DNA of 44,073 nt from Deltaproteobacteria bacterium (GCA_029261925.1 JAJDAJ010000094.1:1-44073), one strand, 5' to 3'; shown: positions 1 to 7,654, numbered from the stretch's first letter. Made by a program: numbers and translations. The notes: generated by a model not told the origin, from the letters alone.

Positions 1-4
1 GGCT

Positions 5-22
5 GGGGGGGGGGGGGGGGGG
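5..22. repeat. G18 homopolymer tract
   Basis: An uninterrupted run of 18 G residues lies at the extreme left of the window, downstream of the flagellin stop codon. It could be a real slippage-prone tract or an artefact of sequencing or assembly at a contig edge. The sequence alone cannot separate these. Confidence 0.85.
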
Positions 23-37
23 CGTCGCCCCTACCGC

Positions 38-66
38 GGGGCGCGCCGCGGGGGGGCCCGCGCCCC
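38..66 (-). terminator. GC hairpin downstream of flagellin
   Basis: GGGGCGCG (38-45) and CGCGCCCC (59-66) form a perfect 8-bp inverted repeat with a 13-nt loop, 14 bases beyond the flagellin stop. No T-tract follows on the flagellin strand, so an intrinsic terminator role is only plausible. Confidence 0.3.
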
Positions 67-79
67 GCGCCTCGATCGA

Positions 80-928
80 TCAGCCGAGCAGCGCCAGGGC
101 GGCCTGGCTCGACACGTTGGCCTGGGCCAGGACCGCGATACCGGCCTGCTGGAGGACCTGGTTCCGCGTGAGGATCGCGGTCTCCGCGGCGACGTCCACG
201 TCGCGGATCCGCGAGTTGGCGGCGCTCAGGTTCTCGACGCTGGCCTGCAGGTTGTTGATCGTCGACTGCAGCCGGTTCTGGGCCGCGCCCAGGTTGCCGC
301 GGAGTGTCGAGACCGTCGAGATCGCCGAGTCGATCGTCGTCAGCGACGCCTGCGCCGAGGCCGCGGTCGAGACCGCCGCGTCACTCGACTGGATCGACAG
401 ACCGCTCGCGGTGGCGTCGCCGATCGACAGCGAGATGCGGTCGACCGATGCGGTGTTGAAGATGCCCACCTGGAACGTCAGCGCGTTGGTCGTGCCCGAC
501 AGCGTGCCGTCGAGCAGCGTGCGGCCGCCGAACTGCGTCGAGTTGGCGATTCGCGTGATCTCCGACTGCAGGGCGCTGAACTCGTTCTGGAGGAACGAGC
601 GCTCCGTGTTGGAGACCGATCCGCTCGACGAGGACTGGACGCCCAGCTCGCGCATGCGGATCAGGATGTTGCCGATCTCGTTGAGCGCACCCTCGGCGGT
701 CTGGATGACCGAGATGCCGTCGTTGGCATTGCGCTCGGCCTGCTGCAGTCCCCGAATCTGCGCACGCAGCTTCTCGGAGATTGCGAGTCCCGCGGCGTCG
801 TCGCCGGCGCGGGTGATCCGCAGACCGGACGAGAGACGGTCGAGAGACCGATCCAGTGCATTCTGCGAACGCGACAGATTCTTCTGCGCGTTGAGAGATG
901 CAATATTGGTATTGATCCGAAGACCCAT
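80..928 (-). CDS. fliC: Flagellin
   Basis: This is the structural subunit of the flagellar filament, exported through the flagellar type III apparatus. The 282-residue product begins [15 protein letters not shown], the canonical D0 start, followed by the D1 signature with RLSSGLRI near residue 32 and [16 protein letters not shown]. It ends in the matching C-terminal D0 helix ([16 protein letters not shown], then [13 protein letters not shown]). Between the conserved ends there is only a short variable segment, so the surface domains D2/D3 are minimal. The ATG at 928 is chosen because the product then starts exactly at the family N-terminus and an ACGGAGGA Shine-Dalgarno lies just upstream; an upstream in-frame ATG at 1030 would add 34 non-flagellin residues. 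No other flagellar gene is visible, so the gene appears monocistronic. Confidence 0.97.
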   Translation of the reverse strand: MGLRINTNIASLNAQKNLSRSQNALDRSLDRLSSGLRITRAGDDAAGLAISEKLRAQIRGLQQAERNANDGISVIQTAEGALNEIGNILIRMRELGVQSSSSGSVSNTERSFLQNEFSALQSEITRIANSTQFGGRTLLDGTLSGTTNALTFQVGIFNTASVDRISLSIGDATASGLSIQSSDAAVSTAASAQASLTTIDSAISTVSTLRGNLGAAQNRLQSTINNLQASVENLSAANSRIRDVDVAAETAILTRNQVLQQAGIAVLAQANVSSQAALALLG

Positions 929-955
929 GCGGTTGTCCTCCGTGAGGCGGCCAAC

Positions 956-977
956 GGTCGGGCTTCCTTGCCCGACC
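956..977 (-). promoter_or_regulatory. Hairpin with GGA loop in flagellin leader (possible CsrA site)
   Basis: GGTCGGGC (956-963) pairs perfectly with GCCCGACC (970-977). On the transcribed strand the 6-nt loop reads AAGGAA, 28 nt upstream of the flagellin ATG. GGA displayed in a hairpin loop (ARGGA) is the known CsrA/RsmA recognition motif, and a second ANGGA overlaps the Shine-Dalgarno (ACGGAGGA). This is the arrangement known for the Bacillus hag leader. Binding is inferred, and no csrA or fliW gene is in the window. Confidence 0.4.
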
Positions 978-1035
978 TCCCTCCTCGCTAGCCGGTTGCT
1001 TTGCTGCGGCCATTCATGGCTCGACAGCATGGGTC

Positions 1036-1063
1036 TCTTCGGGGCCGCCCGAGCCGTTCTTTA
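1036..1063 (-). promoter_or_regulatory. Sigma-28-like flagellin promoter
   Basis: On the minus strand TAAAG (1063-1059) is followed after 15 nt by CCCGAAGA (1043-1036). The FliA consensus is TAAA-N15-GCCGATAA. The -10 matches 5 of 8 positions and the spacing is one base longer than consensus, so this is a weak but position-appropriate candidate about 105 nt upstream of the start codon. Confidence 0.33.
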
Positions 1064-1124
1064 GCGACAGCTCGTCACTGCAGCGGACCCTAAAGCGCAG
1101 GCAACTCGCGCCGAAAGTTCCGGT

Positions 1125-2045
1125 ATGGGCGTGGAAGACGGGCGAAGCTGCGGCGGAGGCGCGCGAAAAATTCGCGGTGATTTCGCCGCGCGGGATCGGC
1201 TGCTCGACCGCGCCTTCGAGGGGCCGGCCGGGATCGCGCGGGAGTTCCCGCAGCTGACGGATCCGGACAACGCCGATCGCGTGTGGATCATCGAGGAAGC
1301 GGGCGCCACGCTGGCCCACGCCGCCTGGACGCCGGCGCTGCTGCGCTGTGCCGATCGCCGCATCGCGGCAGCGGGCATCGGCCTGGTCGCGACCGACCCC
1401 GCCTGTCGCGGCCGTGGTCTGGCCGCGCGCGTCGTCTCGCGCTGCATCGAGCAGGCCGCCGAGGAGGGGGCCGAGGTCGCGTTCCTCTTCGGTGAGGCCC
1501 GCGCGCTGTACACGCGGCTGGGATTCGTGCGCGCTGGTCGCGAGCGCGTCGTGCGCCTCGATCCCGATCCCGACGCCGCCGACAAGCGCGTGCGCGTGGG
1601 ACGGGTCGACGATGCGGCGCGCCTGCTGCCGCTGCTGGACGCGCACCCGGTCGGCGTCGAGCGCGACGTCGCGCGTTTCACCCGCGTACTGCGGATTCCG
1701 GACACGCACCTGTACACGCTCGAGGACGCCACCGGGCCGCGCGCCTACTGCGTCGAGGGCAAGGGCCGCGACCTGCGCGGTGTGGTGCACGAGTGGGGCG
1801 GTGATCCAGCCAGCGTCTCGGCATTGCTGCGCGGTGTGGCGGCGGGCCTGACGGCTCCGCTGTGGGTGCTGGGGCCCGAGGGGCTGCCCGCCGCGGTGGA
1901 CGGTGAGCAGGCCCTGGGCGCCGTGGCGCTGCTGCGGATCCTGCGGCCGGACCGCCTCGGTGCCTCGGACCCGCGCGAGCTCTTCGGGGACGAGCGGCGG
2001 CCGGCCCGGATTCCCTTCTATGTATGGGGGCTCGACTCGGTCTGA
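1125..2045 (+). CDS. GNAT-family N-acetyltransferase
   Basis: This is a predicted acyl-CoA-dependent acyltransferase; the substrate is unknown. The N-terminal half (about residues 20-145) carries the GNAT core: a beta-strand AGIGLVATDP, then CRGRGLAARVVSRCIEQA with the R/Q-x-x-G-x-G/A acetyl-CoA pyrophosphate loop around R95-G98, then LYTRLGFVRAGRE, the usual beta5-alpha4 ending. The remaining ~150 residues look like a second, diverged domain, giving an overall size closer to Eis-like or two-domain GNATs than to the usual 150-180 residues. The ATG at 1125 has no clear Shine-Dalgarno and the first 20 residues are Gly/Arg rich, so the true start may lie further in. ispG follows 31 bp downstream on the same strand. 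Confidence 0.8.
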   Translation: MGVEDGRSCGGGARKIRGDFAARDRLLDRAFEGPAGIAREFPQLTDPDNADRVWIIEEAGATLAHAAWTPALLRCADRRIAAAGIGLVATDPACRGRGLAARVVSRCIEQAAEEGAEVAFLFGEARALYTRLGFVRAGRERVVRLDPDPDAADKRVRVGRVDDAARLLPLLDAHPVGVERDVARFTRVLRIPDTHLYTLEDATGPRAYCVEGKGRDLRGVVHEWGGDPASVSALLRGVAAGLTAPLWVLGPEGLPAAVDGEQALGAVALLRILRPDRLGASDPRELFGDERRPARIPFYVWGLDSV

Positions 2046-2064
2046 GGCGCCGCAGGCAATGCGT

Positions 2065-2079
2065 TAGCCTGGGTGCGTG
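2065..2079 (+). promoter_or_regulatory. -10 box at leaderless distance from ispG
   Basis: TAGCCT (2065-2070) ends six bases before the GTG start of ispG at 2077, and no Shine-Dalgarno lies between. That spacing would place transcription start on the start codon itself. No convincing -35 is visible, and read-through from the upstream GNAT gene is an alternative. Confidence 0.33.
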
Positions 2080-3204
2080 CTCACCATCCAGCGCAACCCC
2101 ACGCGGCTCGTGCGGGCCGGCAAGGTCGAGATCGGTGGCGGCTCGCCCATCGCGGTGCAGAGCATGTGCGCCACCGCCACGCGCGACGTGGAGGCGACCA
2201 GCGCCCAGGTCGAGCGACTGCGAGCCGCGGGCGCCGCGCTGGTCCGCGTGGCCGTGGACAGCGCCGCCGACGCCCATGCCCTGCGGGAGATCCGGGAGCG
2301 CACCGGCGCCGACCTGGTTGTGGATCTGCAGGAGAACTACCGGCTCGCCGAGCGCGTCGCACCCCACGTCGCCAAGCTGCGCTACAACCCCGGCCACCTG
2401 CACCACCACGAGCGCCGGAAGTCGATCCGCGACAAGGTCGCGTGGCTGGCCGACGTCGCGGCGCGGAACGACTGTGCGCTCCGGGTGGGCGTGAACTGCG
2501 GCTCTGTCGCGCCCGAGTACGACGAGCGCCATCCGGGCGACTCGGTCGCCGCGATGGTGGCGTGTGCGCTCGACCACGCCGCGCTGCTCGACGAGCTGGG
2601 CTTCCAGGCGTACGTGGTCTCGCTCAAGGACTCCGATCCGCAGAAGGTCGTTGAGGGCAACGAGCGCTTCGCCGCCGAGCGACCCGACGTGCCGCTGCAC
2701 CTGGGCGTGACCGAGGCCGGTCTGCTCCCCGCGGGCGAGATCAAGACCCGCGTGGCCTTCGAGAAGCTCCTGGCGCGCGGGATCGGCGACACCATCCGCG
2801 TGTCGCTGACCCTGCCCAACGACCGCAAGCACGAGGAGGTCGAGGTCGGCCACCGGATCCTGGCCGACGTGCGCGAGGGCCGTTTCCTGTCTGCGCCCGA
2901 CCTGAGCGGGCTGAACATCATCTCCTGCCCATCGTGCTCGCGCGTCGAGAACGAGCGCTTCGTCGAGCTCGCCGAGCAGGTGCGCGAGCTCACGAGCTAC
3001 GCGGAGGGCCACGACGTGACCATCGCCGTGATGGGCTGTCGCGTGAACGGCCCGGGCGAGACCGACGACGCTGACCTGGGCCTCTGGTGCGGCCCGCGCC
3101 ACGTCAACCTGAAGCGCGGCGCCACCGCGCTCGGCCAGTTCGGCTACGACGAGGTACTGACGGTCCTGCGCCGCGAGCTCGACAGCCTCATCGCCGCCCG
3201 CTGA
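2077..3204 (+). CDS. ispG: 4-hydroxy-3-methylbut-2-en-1-yl diphosphate synthase (IspG/GcpE)
   Basis: IspG converts 2-C-methyl-D-erythritol 2,4-cyclodiphosphate to HMBPP in the cytoplasmic MEP isoprenoid pathway, using a [4Fe-4S] cluster and reduced flavodoxin or ferredoxin. The 375-residue product has the family N-terminus ([23 protein letters not shown]), a TIM-barrel domain, and the C-terminal cluster-binding domain with Cys284 and Cys287 in CPSC and Cys321 in [10 protein letters not shown]. The family glutamate follows in the same loop. Length is typical of the single-TIM bacterial form. The GTG at 2077 places the homologous start correctly but has no clear Shine-Dalgarno. No other MEP-pathway gene is adjacent. 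Confidence 0.97.
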   Translation: MLTIQRNPTRLVRAGKVEIGGGSPIAVQSMCATATRDVEATSAQVERLRAAGAALVRVAVDSAADAHALREIRERTGADLVVDLQENYRLAERVAPHVAKLRYNPGHLHHHERRKSIRDKVAWLADVAARNDCALRVGVNCGSVAPEYDERHPGDSVAAMVACALDHAALLDELGFQAYVVSLKDSDPQKVVEGNERFAAERPDVPLHLGVTEAGLLPAGEIKTRVAFEKLLARGIGDTIRVSLTLPNDRKHEEVEVGHRILADVREGRFLSAPDLSGLNIISCPSCSRVENERFVELAEQVRELTSYAEGHDVTIAVMGCRVNGPGETDDADLGLWCGPRHVNLKRGATALGQFGYDEVLTVLRRELDSLIAAR

Positions 3205-3207
3205 GCC

Positions 3208-3287
3208 GCAGCGAGCCGTGAGGCTCGCGTAGCACCGGGCAAGCGCACCAGCGCGCGCAGCGAGCCGTGAGGCTCGCGTAGCACCGG
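3208..3287. repeat. Tandem 31-bp hairpin repeat (two copies)
   Basis: An identical 31-bp unit occurs at 3208-3238 and 3257-3287. Each copy contains the perfect stem GCGAGCC/GGCTCGC closed by GTGA (3211-3228 and 3260-3277), a GNRA-type tetraloop when read on the plus strand. The pair fills the gap between the convergent ispG and Gfo/Idh genes and ends 2 bases from the latter's stop codon. A bidirectional terminator or a REP-like palindromic element are the likely explanations. Confidence 0.85.
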
Positions 3288-3289
3288 TC

Positions 3290-4255
3290 CTACGCGATCT
3301 GCCAGCGGCGCTCGTGCAGGCTTCTGGCGGCGGCCAGCAGCCATTCGACCGTCTGGGCGCCGCCGTCGCTGATCGGCTCCTCCTCGAGCCGCTCGGCCAG
3401 GAAGCGCGCGAGCGCGGCCTCGGTGGTGCGGGTGCGATCCGGGAGCGGGGCGAGCAGCTCGCGCTGGCCGCCGCGCCGCAGGACCGCGCCGTCGTATCCG
3501 ATCTCGATCTCGCCCGCGTCCCCGGTGCAGCGAACCCGCGGCTCGGGTCCGCTCTCGTTCCACGACAGCACGATCGAGCTCATGCGCTCGCCCTCGTGCA
3601 GCGTCTCGATCCAGGCGACGTCCTCGACGGCGCCGCGCTGGACGCGATCGGCCGCGGTCATGCGGATCTGGCGGAGTGGCCCGAGCAGGATCTCGGCGCT
3701 GTCGAGCGCGTCCGGCCCGAGCTCCATCAGCACGCCGCCACCGGCGAGCTCGGGGTCGGCGCGCCAGCCGCGGAGTGCCTCGCGCTTGGCGCAGAGCTCG
3801 ATCTCGACGTGACGCAGGGTCCCGATCGCGCCCTCCTCGACGCAGCGGCGCACCGCGTAGAGCAGCGGCTGTGCCATCGGCCGCGAGGCGGTCATGGCCA
3901 GACGGCCCATGCGCTCCCCGCACTCGGCGACGCGGCGCGCCTCCTCCGCGGTGATCGCGAGCGGTGGCTCCACGAGCACGTCGCTGCCCGCCGTGAGCAG
4001 CTGCATCGCGCTCGCCGGGTGCTGTCCCGAGGGGCTGCAGACGATCGCGAGATCGGGCGCGAGCGCCGCGTCGAGCAGTTGCCCGACGCTGGCGAACGCG
4101 CGTGCGGGTCCGGCCAGGCGCCGCGCGGCCTCGGGGTCCGGGTCCACCACGGCGGCCAGCCGCAGCTCGGGAAAGAGCGGCAGGATGGCGCGGAACTCGG
4201 TACCGCGCATCCCGGCGCCGATCAGCGCGAGGGTCTTCTCGGAGACAGCGGACAT
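3290..4255 (-). CDS. Gfo/Idh/MocA-family oxidoreductase-like protein
   Basis: The 321-residue product has the NAD(P)-binding Rossmann start (LALIGAGMRGTEFRAIL, residues 9-25), an acidic strand end at VVDPD (36-40), and CSPSGQH (73-79), followed by the usual alpha/beta C-terminal domain (for example GGGVLMELGPDALD). Family members are NAD(P)-dependent sugar or inositol dehydrogenases. The motif that is normally E-K-P, with the lysine placed at the cofactor and substrate, reads E96-P97-P98 here, so dehydrogenase activity is doubtful. The ATG at 4255 follows a GGGGGAT ribosome site. It lies 95 bp downstream of the FAD oxidoreductase on the same strand and is probably cotranscribed with it. The substrate is unknown. 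Confidence 0.85.
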   Translation of the reverse strand: MSAVSEKTLALIGAGMRGTEFRAILPLFPELRLAAVVDPDPEAARRLAGPARAFASVGQLLDAALAPDLAIVCSPSGQHPASAMQLLTAGSDVLVEPPLAITAEEARRVAECGERMGRLAMTASRPMAQPLLYAVRRCVEEGAIGTLRHVEIELCAKREALRGWRADPELAGGGVLMELGPDALDSAEILLGPLRQIRMTAADRVQRGAVEDVAWIETLHEGERMSSIVLSWNESGPEPRVRCTGDAGEIEIGYDGAVLRRGGQRELLAPLPDRTRTTEAALARFLAERLEEEPISDGGAQTVEWLLAAARSLHERRWQIA

Positions 4256-4350
4256 ACGGATCCCCCAGTGCGGCGCGTGCCGCCTCTCGCCCGGCAGCAC
4301 GGCCGGCGTTTCTCGGGCCCAGCGCCTCCGGGCGCGGACCGCGAGTCGGA

Positions 4351-5652
4351 CTACAGCAGCTCGAGCATCCCGCAGGTCTCGCGAGCCAGCGAGACCTCCG
4401 CGTCCCAGCCCCCCGCGCGCGGATACAGCTGCGCGCTCGAGCAGAGGAAGACGGGCGTGTCCTCGACGCGGGTCGCGGGGCGGCGCGACAGTGCGCCCAC
4501 CGTGTGCACGGGCTCCGCGTCGGCCTGGCGGGTGACCTCGACCCGCTCGACGTCCTCCGGAGCGAGTCCGTCGAAGTGGCGGACCAGCATCCCGACGGCT
4601 CGCTCGCGGATCGCGTCGTCGGAGAGCTTGTACGCGTCGGTGTGCGCCCCGCAGACGTAGCTCAGGTAGACCAGCGCGCGGCCGGAGGGAGCGTCGCGGC
4701 GGGCGTTGGTCGTCTCGAAGATGGTCTGGAAGGGCTCGCGATCGCCGATCACGGTCGTCTCGTAGGCCCGGGTCACCGGGCGCCGGGTCACCACCAGCGC
4801 GGTCACGCGCCCGAGGTAGTCGGGAGACTCCGCGGGCAGGCGCGCCAGCAGGCTGCCGCGGGCCAGCTTGCGCAGCTGCTCGGGGGGCAGCGTGGAGATC
4901 AGCGCGTCGAAGCGCTGCAGCTCGCCGTCGATCTCGACGCTGACGCCGGTCGGGTCGCTCTCGACCGCGGTCACGTTCGTGTTCAGCCGCACCTCGCCGC
5001 CGCGGCTCTCGACCGAGTCCCGCAGGCGCTCGAACAGGAGCGGCGCACCGCCCTGGATCTGACCGCGGATCTCGCGGGTGCGCTGCCGCATGCGGTGCAG
5101 CAGGCGCCACGCCCAGTACGCCGAGACCTCGTCCACCTGATCTCCGAAGCGTCGCTCCAGCATCGGCCGCCAGGCCAGGTCGTAGATGCTGCGGCCGAAG
5201 ACCCGCGGCAGCCAGGCGCTGGCCGCCACGTCGTCCAGCTCGAGCGCGTAGCTCTTCAGCTCCGCCGAGTACAGCACGCCGAGCGCCGCGCGCACGCGCT
5301 GCGCGAGCCCGATTCCCGGCTGGCGCAGCACGTCCCGCGCGCTGCCCACCGGGAGGGGCTGGCCGTGCACCAGGGCACTCGAGCGCGTGGGGTGCCAGGA
5401 GATCCGGCCCAGCGTCCCGAGCTCGGCGAGCAGTCCACACAGCGCCGTGTCGGTGCTGCTCAGGCGTACCGGAACCCGGTCCACGGGCTCGCCCGCCAGC
5501 TCGATCTGACCGGCGTCATCACCGAGGCGCGGCCCGGGACCGAGCAGCACGGGCACGTGGCCGCCACTGGCTGCGTAGTGTGCCGACGCCAGGGCGGCGA
5601 GGCCGCCTCCGAGCACGGCCACTCGTGTACCGCTATTGAGTGTCTCGTTCAT
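4351..5652 (-). CDS. FAD-dependent amine-oxidase/protoporphyrinogen-oxidase-like protein
   Basis: The 433-residue flavoprotein begins with a dinucleotide-binding fold (RVAVLGGGLAALASAHYAASGG, GxGxxA type, residues 10-31). A long substrate and FAD domain follows, typical of the HemY/amine-oxidase/UDP-galactopyranose-mutase-like superfamily, including LERRFGDQVDEVSAYWAWR and VRLNTNVTAVESD, the usual second FAD contact. The C-terminus has the family loop AQLYPRAGGWDAEVSLARE, where the isoalloxazine ring is normally held. The substrate cannot be told from sequence. Its partner downstream is a Gfo/Idh/MocA-like protein, so a joint role in modifying a sugar or envelope precursor is possible but inferred. 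It is preceded by an unusually long structured leader. The ATG at 5652 gives the family start. Confidence 0.85.
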   Translation of the reverse strand: MNETLNSGTRVAVLGGGLAALASAHYAASGGHVPVLLGPGPRLGDDAGQIELAGEPVDRVPVRLSSTDTALCGLLAELGTLGRISWHPTRSSALVHGQPLPVGSARDVLRQPGIGLAQRVRAALGVLYSAELKSYALELDDVAASAWLPRVFGRSIYDLAWRPMLERRFGDQVDEVSAYWAWRLLHRMRQRTREIRGQIQGGAPLLFERLRDSVESRGGEVRLNTNVTAVESDPTGVSVEIDGELQRFDALISTLPPEQLRKLARGSLLARLPAESPDYLGRVTALVVTRRPVTRAYETTVIGDREPFQTIFETTNARRDAPSGRALVYLSYVCGAHTDAYKLSDDAIRERAVGMLVRHFDGLAPEDVERVEVTRQADAEPVHTVGALSRRPATRVEDTPVFLCSSAQLYPRAGGWDAEVSLARETCGMLELL

Positions 5653-5932
5653 TGCCCCTGCTCGTTCGCAAACTGCGTGCCTGACTACGCGGGGGTACTC
5701 CGATGCCCAGTACCTCCCACGGTCGCCCGTCAGATGCGACGGTCCCCTGCGACCTTGGCCAGCGAGCTTACTAGAAGCTGCGTCATTTTTGCACGGGAAA
5801 GTCGGGTGATTCCCACGCAAGTCTGGGCAGGGAACTACCCAGCCCCGGGCTCCTGACCCGGGCGAATGGAAGACGACTACCCAGTCCTGCGTCCATGCCC
5901 GTGGGTCGCCGCGGCACCAGCCGCGGTTGCCG
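5653..5932 (-). other. Structured intergenic region or leader upstream of the FAD oxidoreductase
   Basis: This 280-bp gene-free stretch separates the DUF1329 gene from the next minus-strand gene. It is rich in short complementary segments: GGGAA/TTCCC around 5796-5813, CTGGG/CCCAG at 5823-5842, CCCGGG twice around 5845-5861, and GACT-ACCC-AGTC near 5875-5886. The 9-mer ACTACCCAG occurs twice about 42 bp apart. An AT-rich patch (CATTTTTGCA) lies near 5784-5793. I do not recognise a known riboswitch. It could be a long 5' leader or simply two overlapping terminators and a promoter. Confidence 0.3.
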
Positions 5933-5949
5933 GGGGCGCTCAGCGCCCC
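5933..5949 (-). terminator. Hairpin overlapping the DUF1329 stop codon
   Basis: GGGGCGC (5933-5939) and GCGCCCC (5943-5949) form a perfect 7-bp stem whose 3-nt loop is the TGA stop codon of the minus-strand gene. A second stem, CCGCGG-6 nt-CCGCGG, follows downstream. There is no U-tract. Confidence 0.3.
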
Positions 5950-7334
5950 AGATCCCGGGTCGAGAGCAGCTCGCGCAGCTCTGCGGGGGTCGGCGGACCG
6001 GAGCGGATCTCCAGCCACTCGCGCGTCCAGCGGGGCCCGTGAGCGGTCCAGACGCTCTGCGCGACCGGCAGGATCGCCCCCGATCCCGGCCCGGATCCGG
6101 GCCAGCGGTCCCGTGCCGGGTCGTCGCCGCTGAAGCTGCCGGCGTGGATCCCGATCTCGAGCGCGCGGCCCGCTGCATCGCGGGTCACCAGGTACAGGGG
6201 CGCCAGGGTCTGGGCGTCGATCCACAGCGCGAGCTCGCGCACCGGGCCCGGGCCGCGCCGCCGTGCGCGCAGCAGCACCGCCCGCCGCACCTCCCAGCGA
6301 GCGTCGGCCAGTGACAGCCCCGTGGGCCCGAAGGAGCGCCCGCCTGCGCCGACCGGGTCCACGTTCAGCGGCGCGACCAGATCGCGCACCTGCTCCAGGG
6401 TCCAGGCCCAGGCGGGGGGACGTAGCAGCAGACCCGCGAAGCCGCGGCGCACCGCACGCAGCGCCGGCTCGGCGCGCTCGACGCTGCCGCCCCCGGCAGG
6501 ATCGGGCAGCGCGAAGGCGCGCGGCGCGCCCTGCGTGGCGCGCAGGTAATCGGGGACCCAGATGCCGCCGTCGGCGGGCTGTGGTGCACGGCGCACGCGC
6601 CGGGAGGCCGGCAGCCAGACGAAGACGTCGTCCGAGCGGGCGGGATCGAGCTCCGCGGCGCGCGGCCGCAGCTGCCTCCACGCCAGCCCACGCAGCGCCG
6701 CCGGGGCGTCGAAGCGACCCGCGATCGCCAGGCTCCGCCGGGGCTCGAGGGCCGCGAGGGCCGGCAGGCCGTGGAAGGGCTGCCAGCGCAGCTCGCCCTC
6801 GAAGCGGGCCTCGCGCCTCCCCCGCGCCGGCACGTGGCGGATGCGGAAGCGCCCCTGCAGGCCCCCGCCCAGCCAGCGGTGACGGTGGCTCCACGCCCAG
6901 CGTGCCCCGGCCATGGGGTCATCGGAGGCGATGGCGGCCGGGGCGAACGGCAGACCTGCGGCCGGCGCCCCGAGCAGCCGTCCATCCGCGTCCAGGCGCG
7001 CGCGACCCCGCGCCTCGCGGGTGGCCTGCTCGAACGCGGCCGGCGCAGCGTAGCGCCGCTGGCAGGGCCCGATTTCGAGCTCCTGGCCGTCGAAGAAGAA
7101 CAGGGCGCGGTGCTGCCAGACCTCGGCGGGCAGGTAGTCGCGCAGCCGCCAGAGCTGCGCCCGGTCGATCCGCTCGCCGGGCTCCAGGTCCCGCGGCGGC
7201 GCGTCGCGGGAGGGCCCGCCCGGTGCGGGATACGGCGGGCACTGACCCTCGGGGGGCAGCTCGAGCGCCGGCGCCGCCGGGGCCAGGAGCACCCCGGCCA
7301 CCAGACCCGCGGCTGCGATCCTGCGGCGCGACAC
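5940..7334 (-). CDS. DUF1329-family secreted protein
   Basis: The 464-residue product begins with a signal peptide (VSRRRIAAAGLVAGVLLAPAAPA, start codon GTG). It then shows the DUF1329 signature PAEVWQHRALFFFDGQ and IGPCQRRYAAPAAFEQAT, followed by an all-beta-looking region. DUF1329 proteins are envelope proteins with a lipoprotein-localisation-like fold, often found near RND exporters; here no transporter is adjacent, so the role is open. The GTG at 7334 is chosen because it is followed directly by the charged and hydrophobic signal peptide; a longer open frame to 7430 would put an Arg/Ser-rich stretch in front. The start codon is only 13 bp from the start of the divergent small gene. Confidence 0.8.
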   Translation of the reverse strand: MSRRRIAAAGLVAGVLLAPAAPALELPPEGQCPPYPAPGGPSRDAPPRDLEPGERIDRAQLWRLRDYLPAEVWQHRALFFFDGQELEIGPCQRRYAAPAAFEQATREARGRARLDADGRLLGAPAAGLPFAPAAIASDDPMAGARWAWSHRHRWLGGGLQGRFRIRHVPARGRREARFEGELRWQPFHGLPALAALEPRRSLAIAGRFDAPAALRGLAWRQLRPRAAELDPARSDDVFVWLPASRRVRRAPQPADGGIWVPDYLRATQGAPRAFALPDPAGGGSVERAEPALRAVRRGFAGLLLRPPAWAWTLEQVRDLVAPLNVDPVGAGGRSFGPTGLSLADARWEVRRAVLLRARRRGPGPVRELALWIDAQTLAPLYLVTRDAAGRALEIGIHAGSFSGDDPARDRWPGSGPGSGAILPVAQSVWTAHGPRWTREWLEIRSGPPTPAELRELLSTRDLGR

Positions 7335-7350
7335 TACACTCGTTCGAGTG
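7335..7350. promoter_or_regulatory. Palindrome and -10 box between divergent start codons
   Basis: Only 13 bp (7335-7347) separate the two divergent GTG starts. A perfect inverted repeat CACTCG-TT-CGAGTG (7337-7350) fills them and includes the plus-strand GTG. TACACT (7335-7340) lies 7 bp before that GTG, a leaderless-type distance. Confidence 0.35.
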
Positions 7351-7638
7351 CCGTCTGCACAGCTCGAGGTGGCGATCCAGGAGCAGCTGGACCGGGCCGC
7401 GCGCAACGCGCGCCCCGTTCGCCTGCACACCCGCGACGGCGAGGTGCTCGTGGCACGCCTGCTCGAGCACGACGCGCTGCGCCTGCGCTGCGTGGTGCTG
7501 ACCTCGTCGCGGCCCGAGAACTACGCCGTCTGCGACTCCACCGGCCACGAGCTGGCGCTCGATGCACTCGAGCGCGTGACGCTGCTGACCGAGGACGAGG
7601 CCGGGCGCAGCGGCCGCCCGCGGCGCGCGCGCGGCTGA
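7348..7638 (+). CDS. Small Sm/SH3-like hypothetical protein
   Basis: The 96-residue cytosolic protein has no signal peptide. A short helix (LEVAIQEQLDRAARN) is followed by a beta-rich segment (RPVRLHTRDGEVLVARLLEHDALRLRCVVL, then YAVCDSTGHELALDALERVTLL), the alternation expected of a small Sm-like or SH3-like barrel. The Hfq hallmark motifs are absent, so Hfq is not claimed. The tail is Arg/Gly rich (GRSGRPRRARG), compatible with nucleic-acid binding but not proof. The start is GTG without Shine-Dalgarno. It diverges from the DUF1329 gene and converges on the IMPase gene 16 bp away. Function unknown. Confidence 0.65.
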   Translation: MPSAQLEVAIQEQLDRAARNARPVRLHTRDGEVLVARLLEHDALRLRCVVLTSSRPENYAVCDSTGHELALDALERVTLLTEDEAGRSGRPRRARG

Positions 7639-7654
7639 GCTGCGGAGCGCGCCG

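Noticed and set aside
117..1064. A 315-codon frame opposite flagellin
   Set aside because: It is the reverse-strand shadow of an unmistakable flagellin; no ribosome site or domain.
7348..7638. Hfq
   Set aside because: The size and Sm-like pattern are suggestive, but the conserved Hfq Sm1/Sm2 residues (including the YKH motif) are missing.
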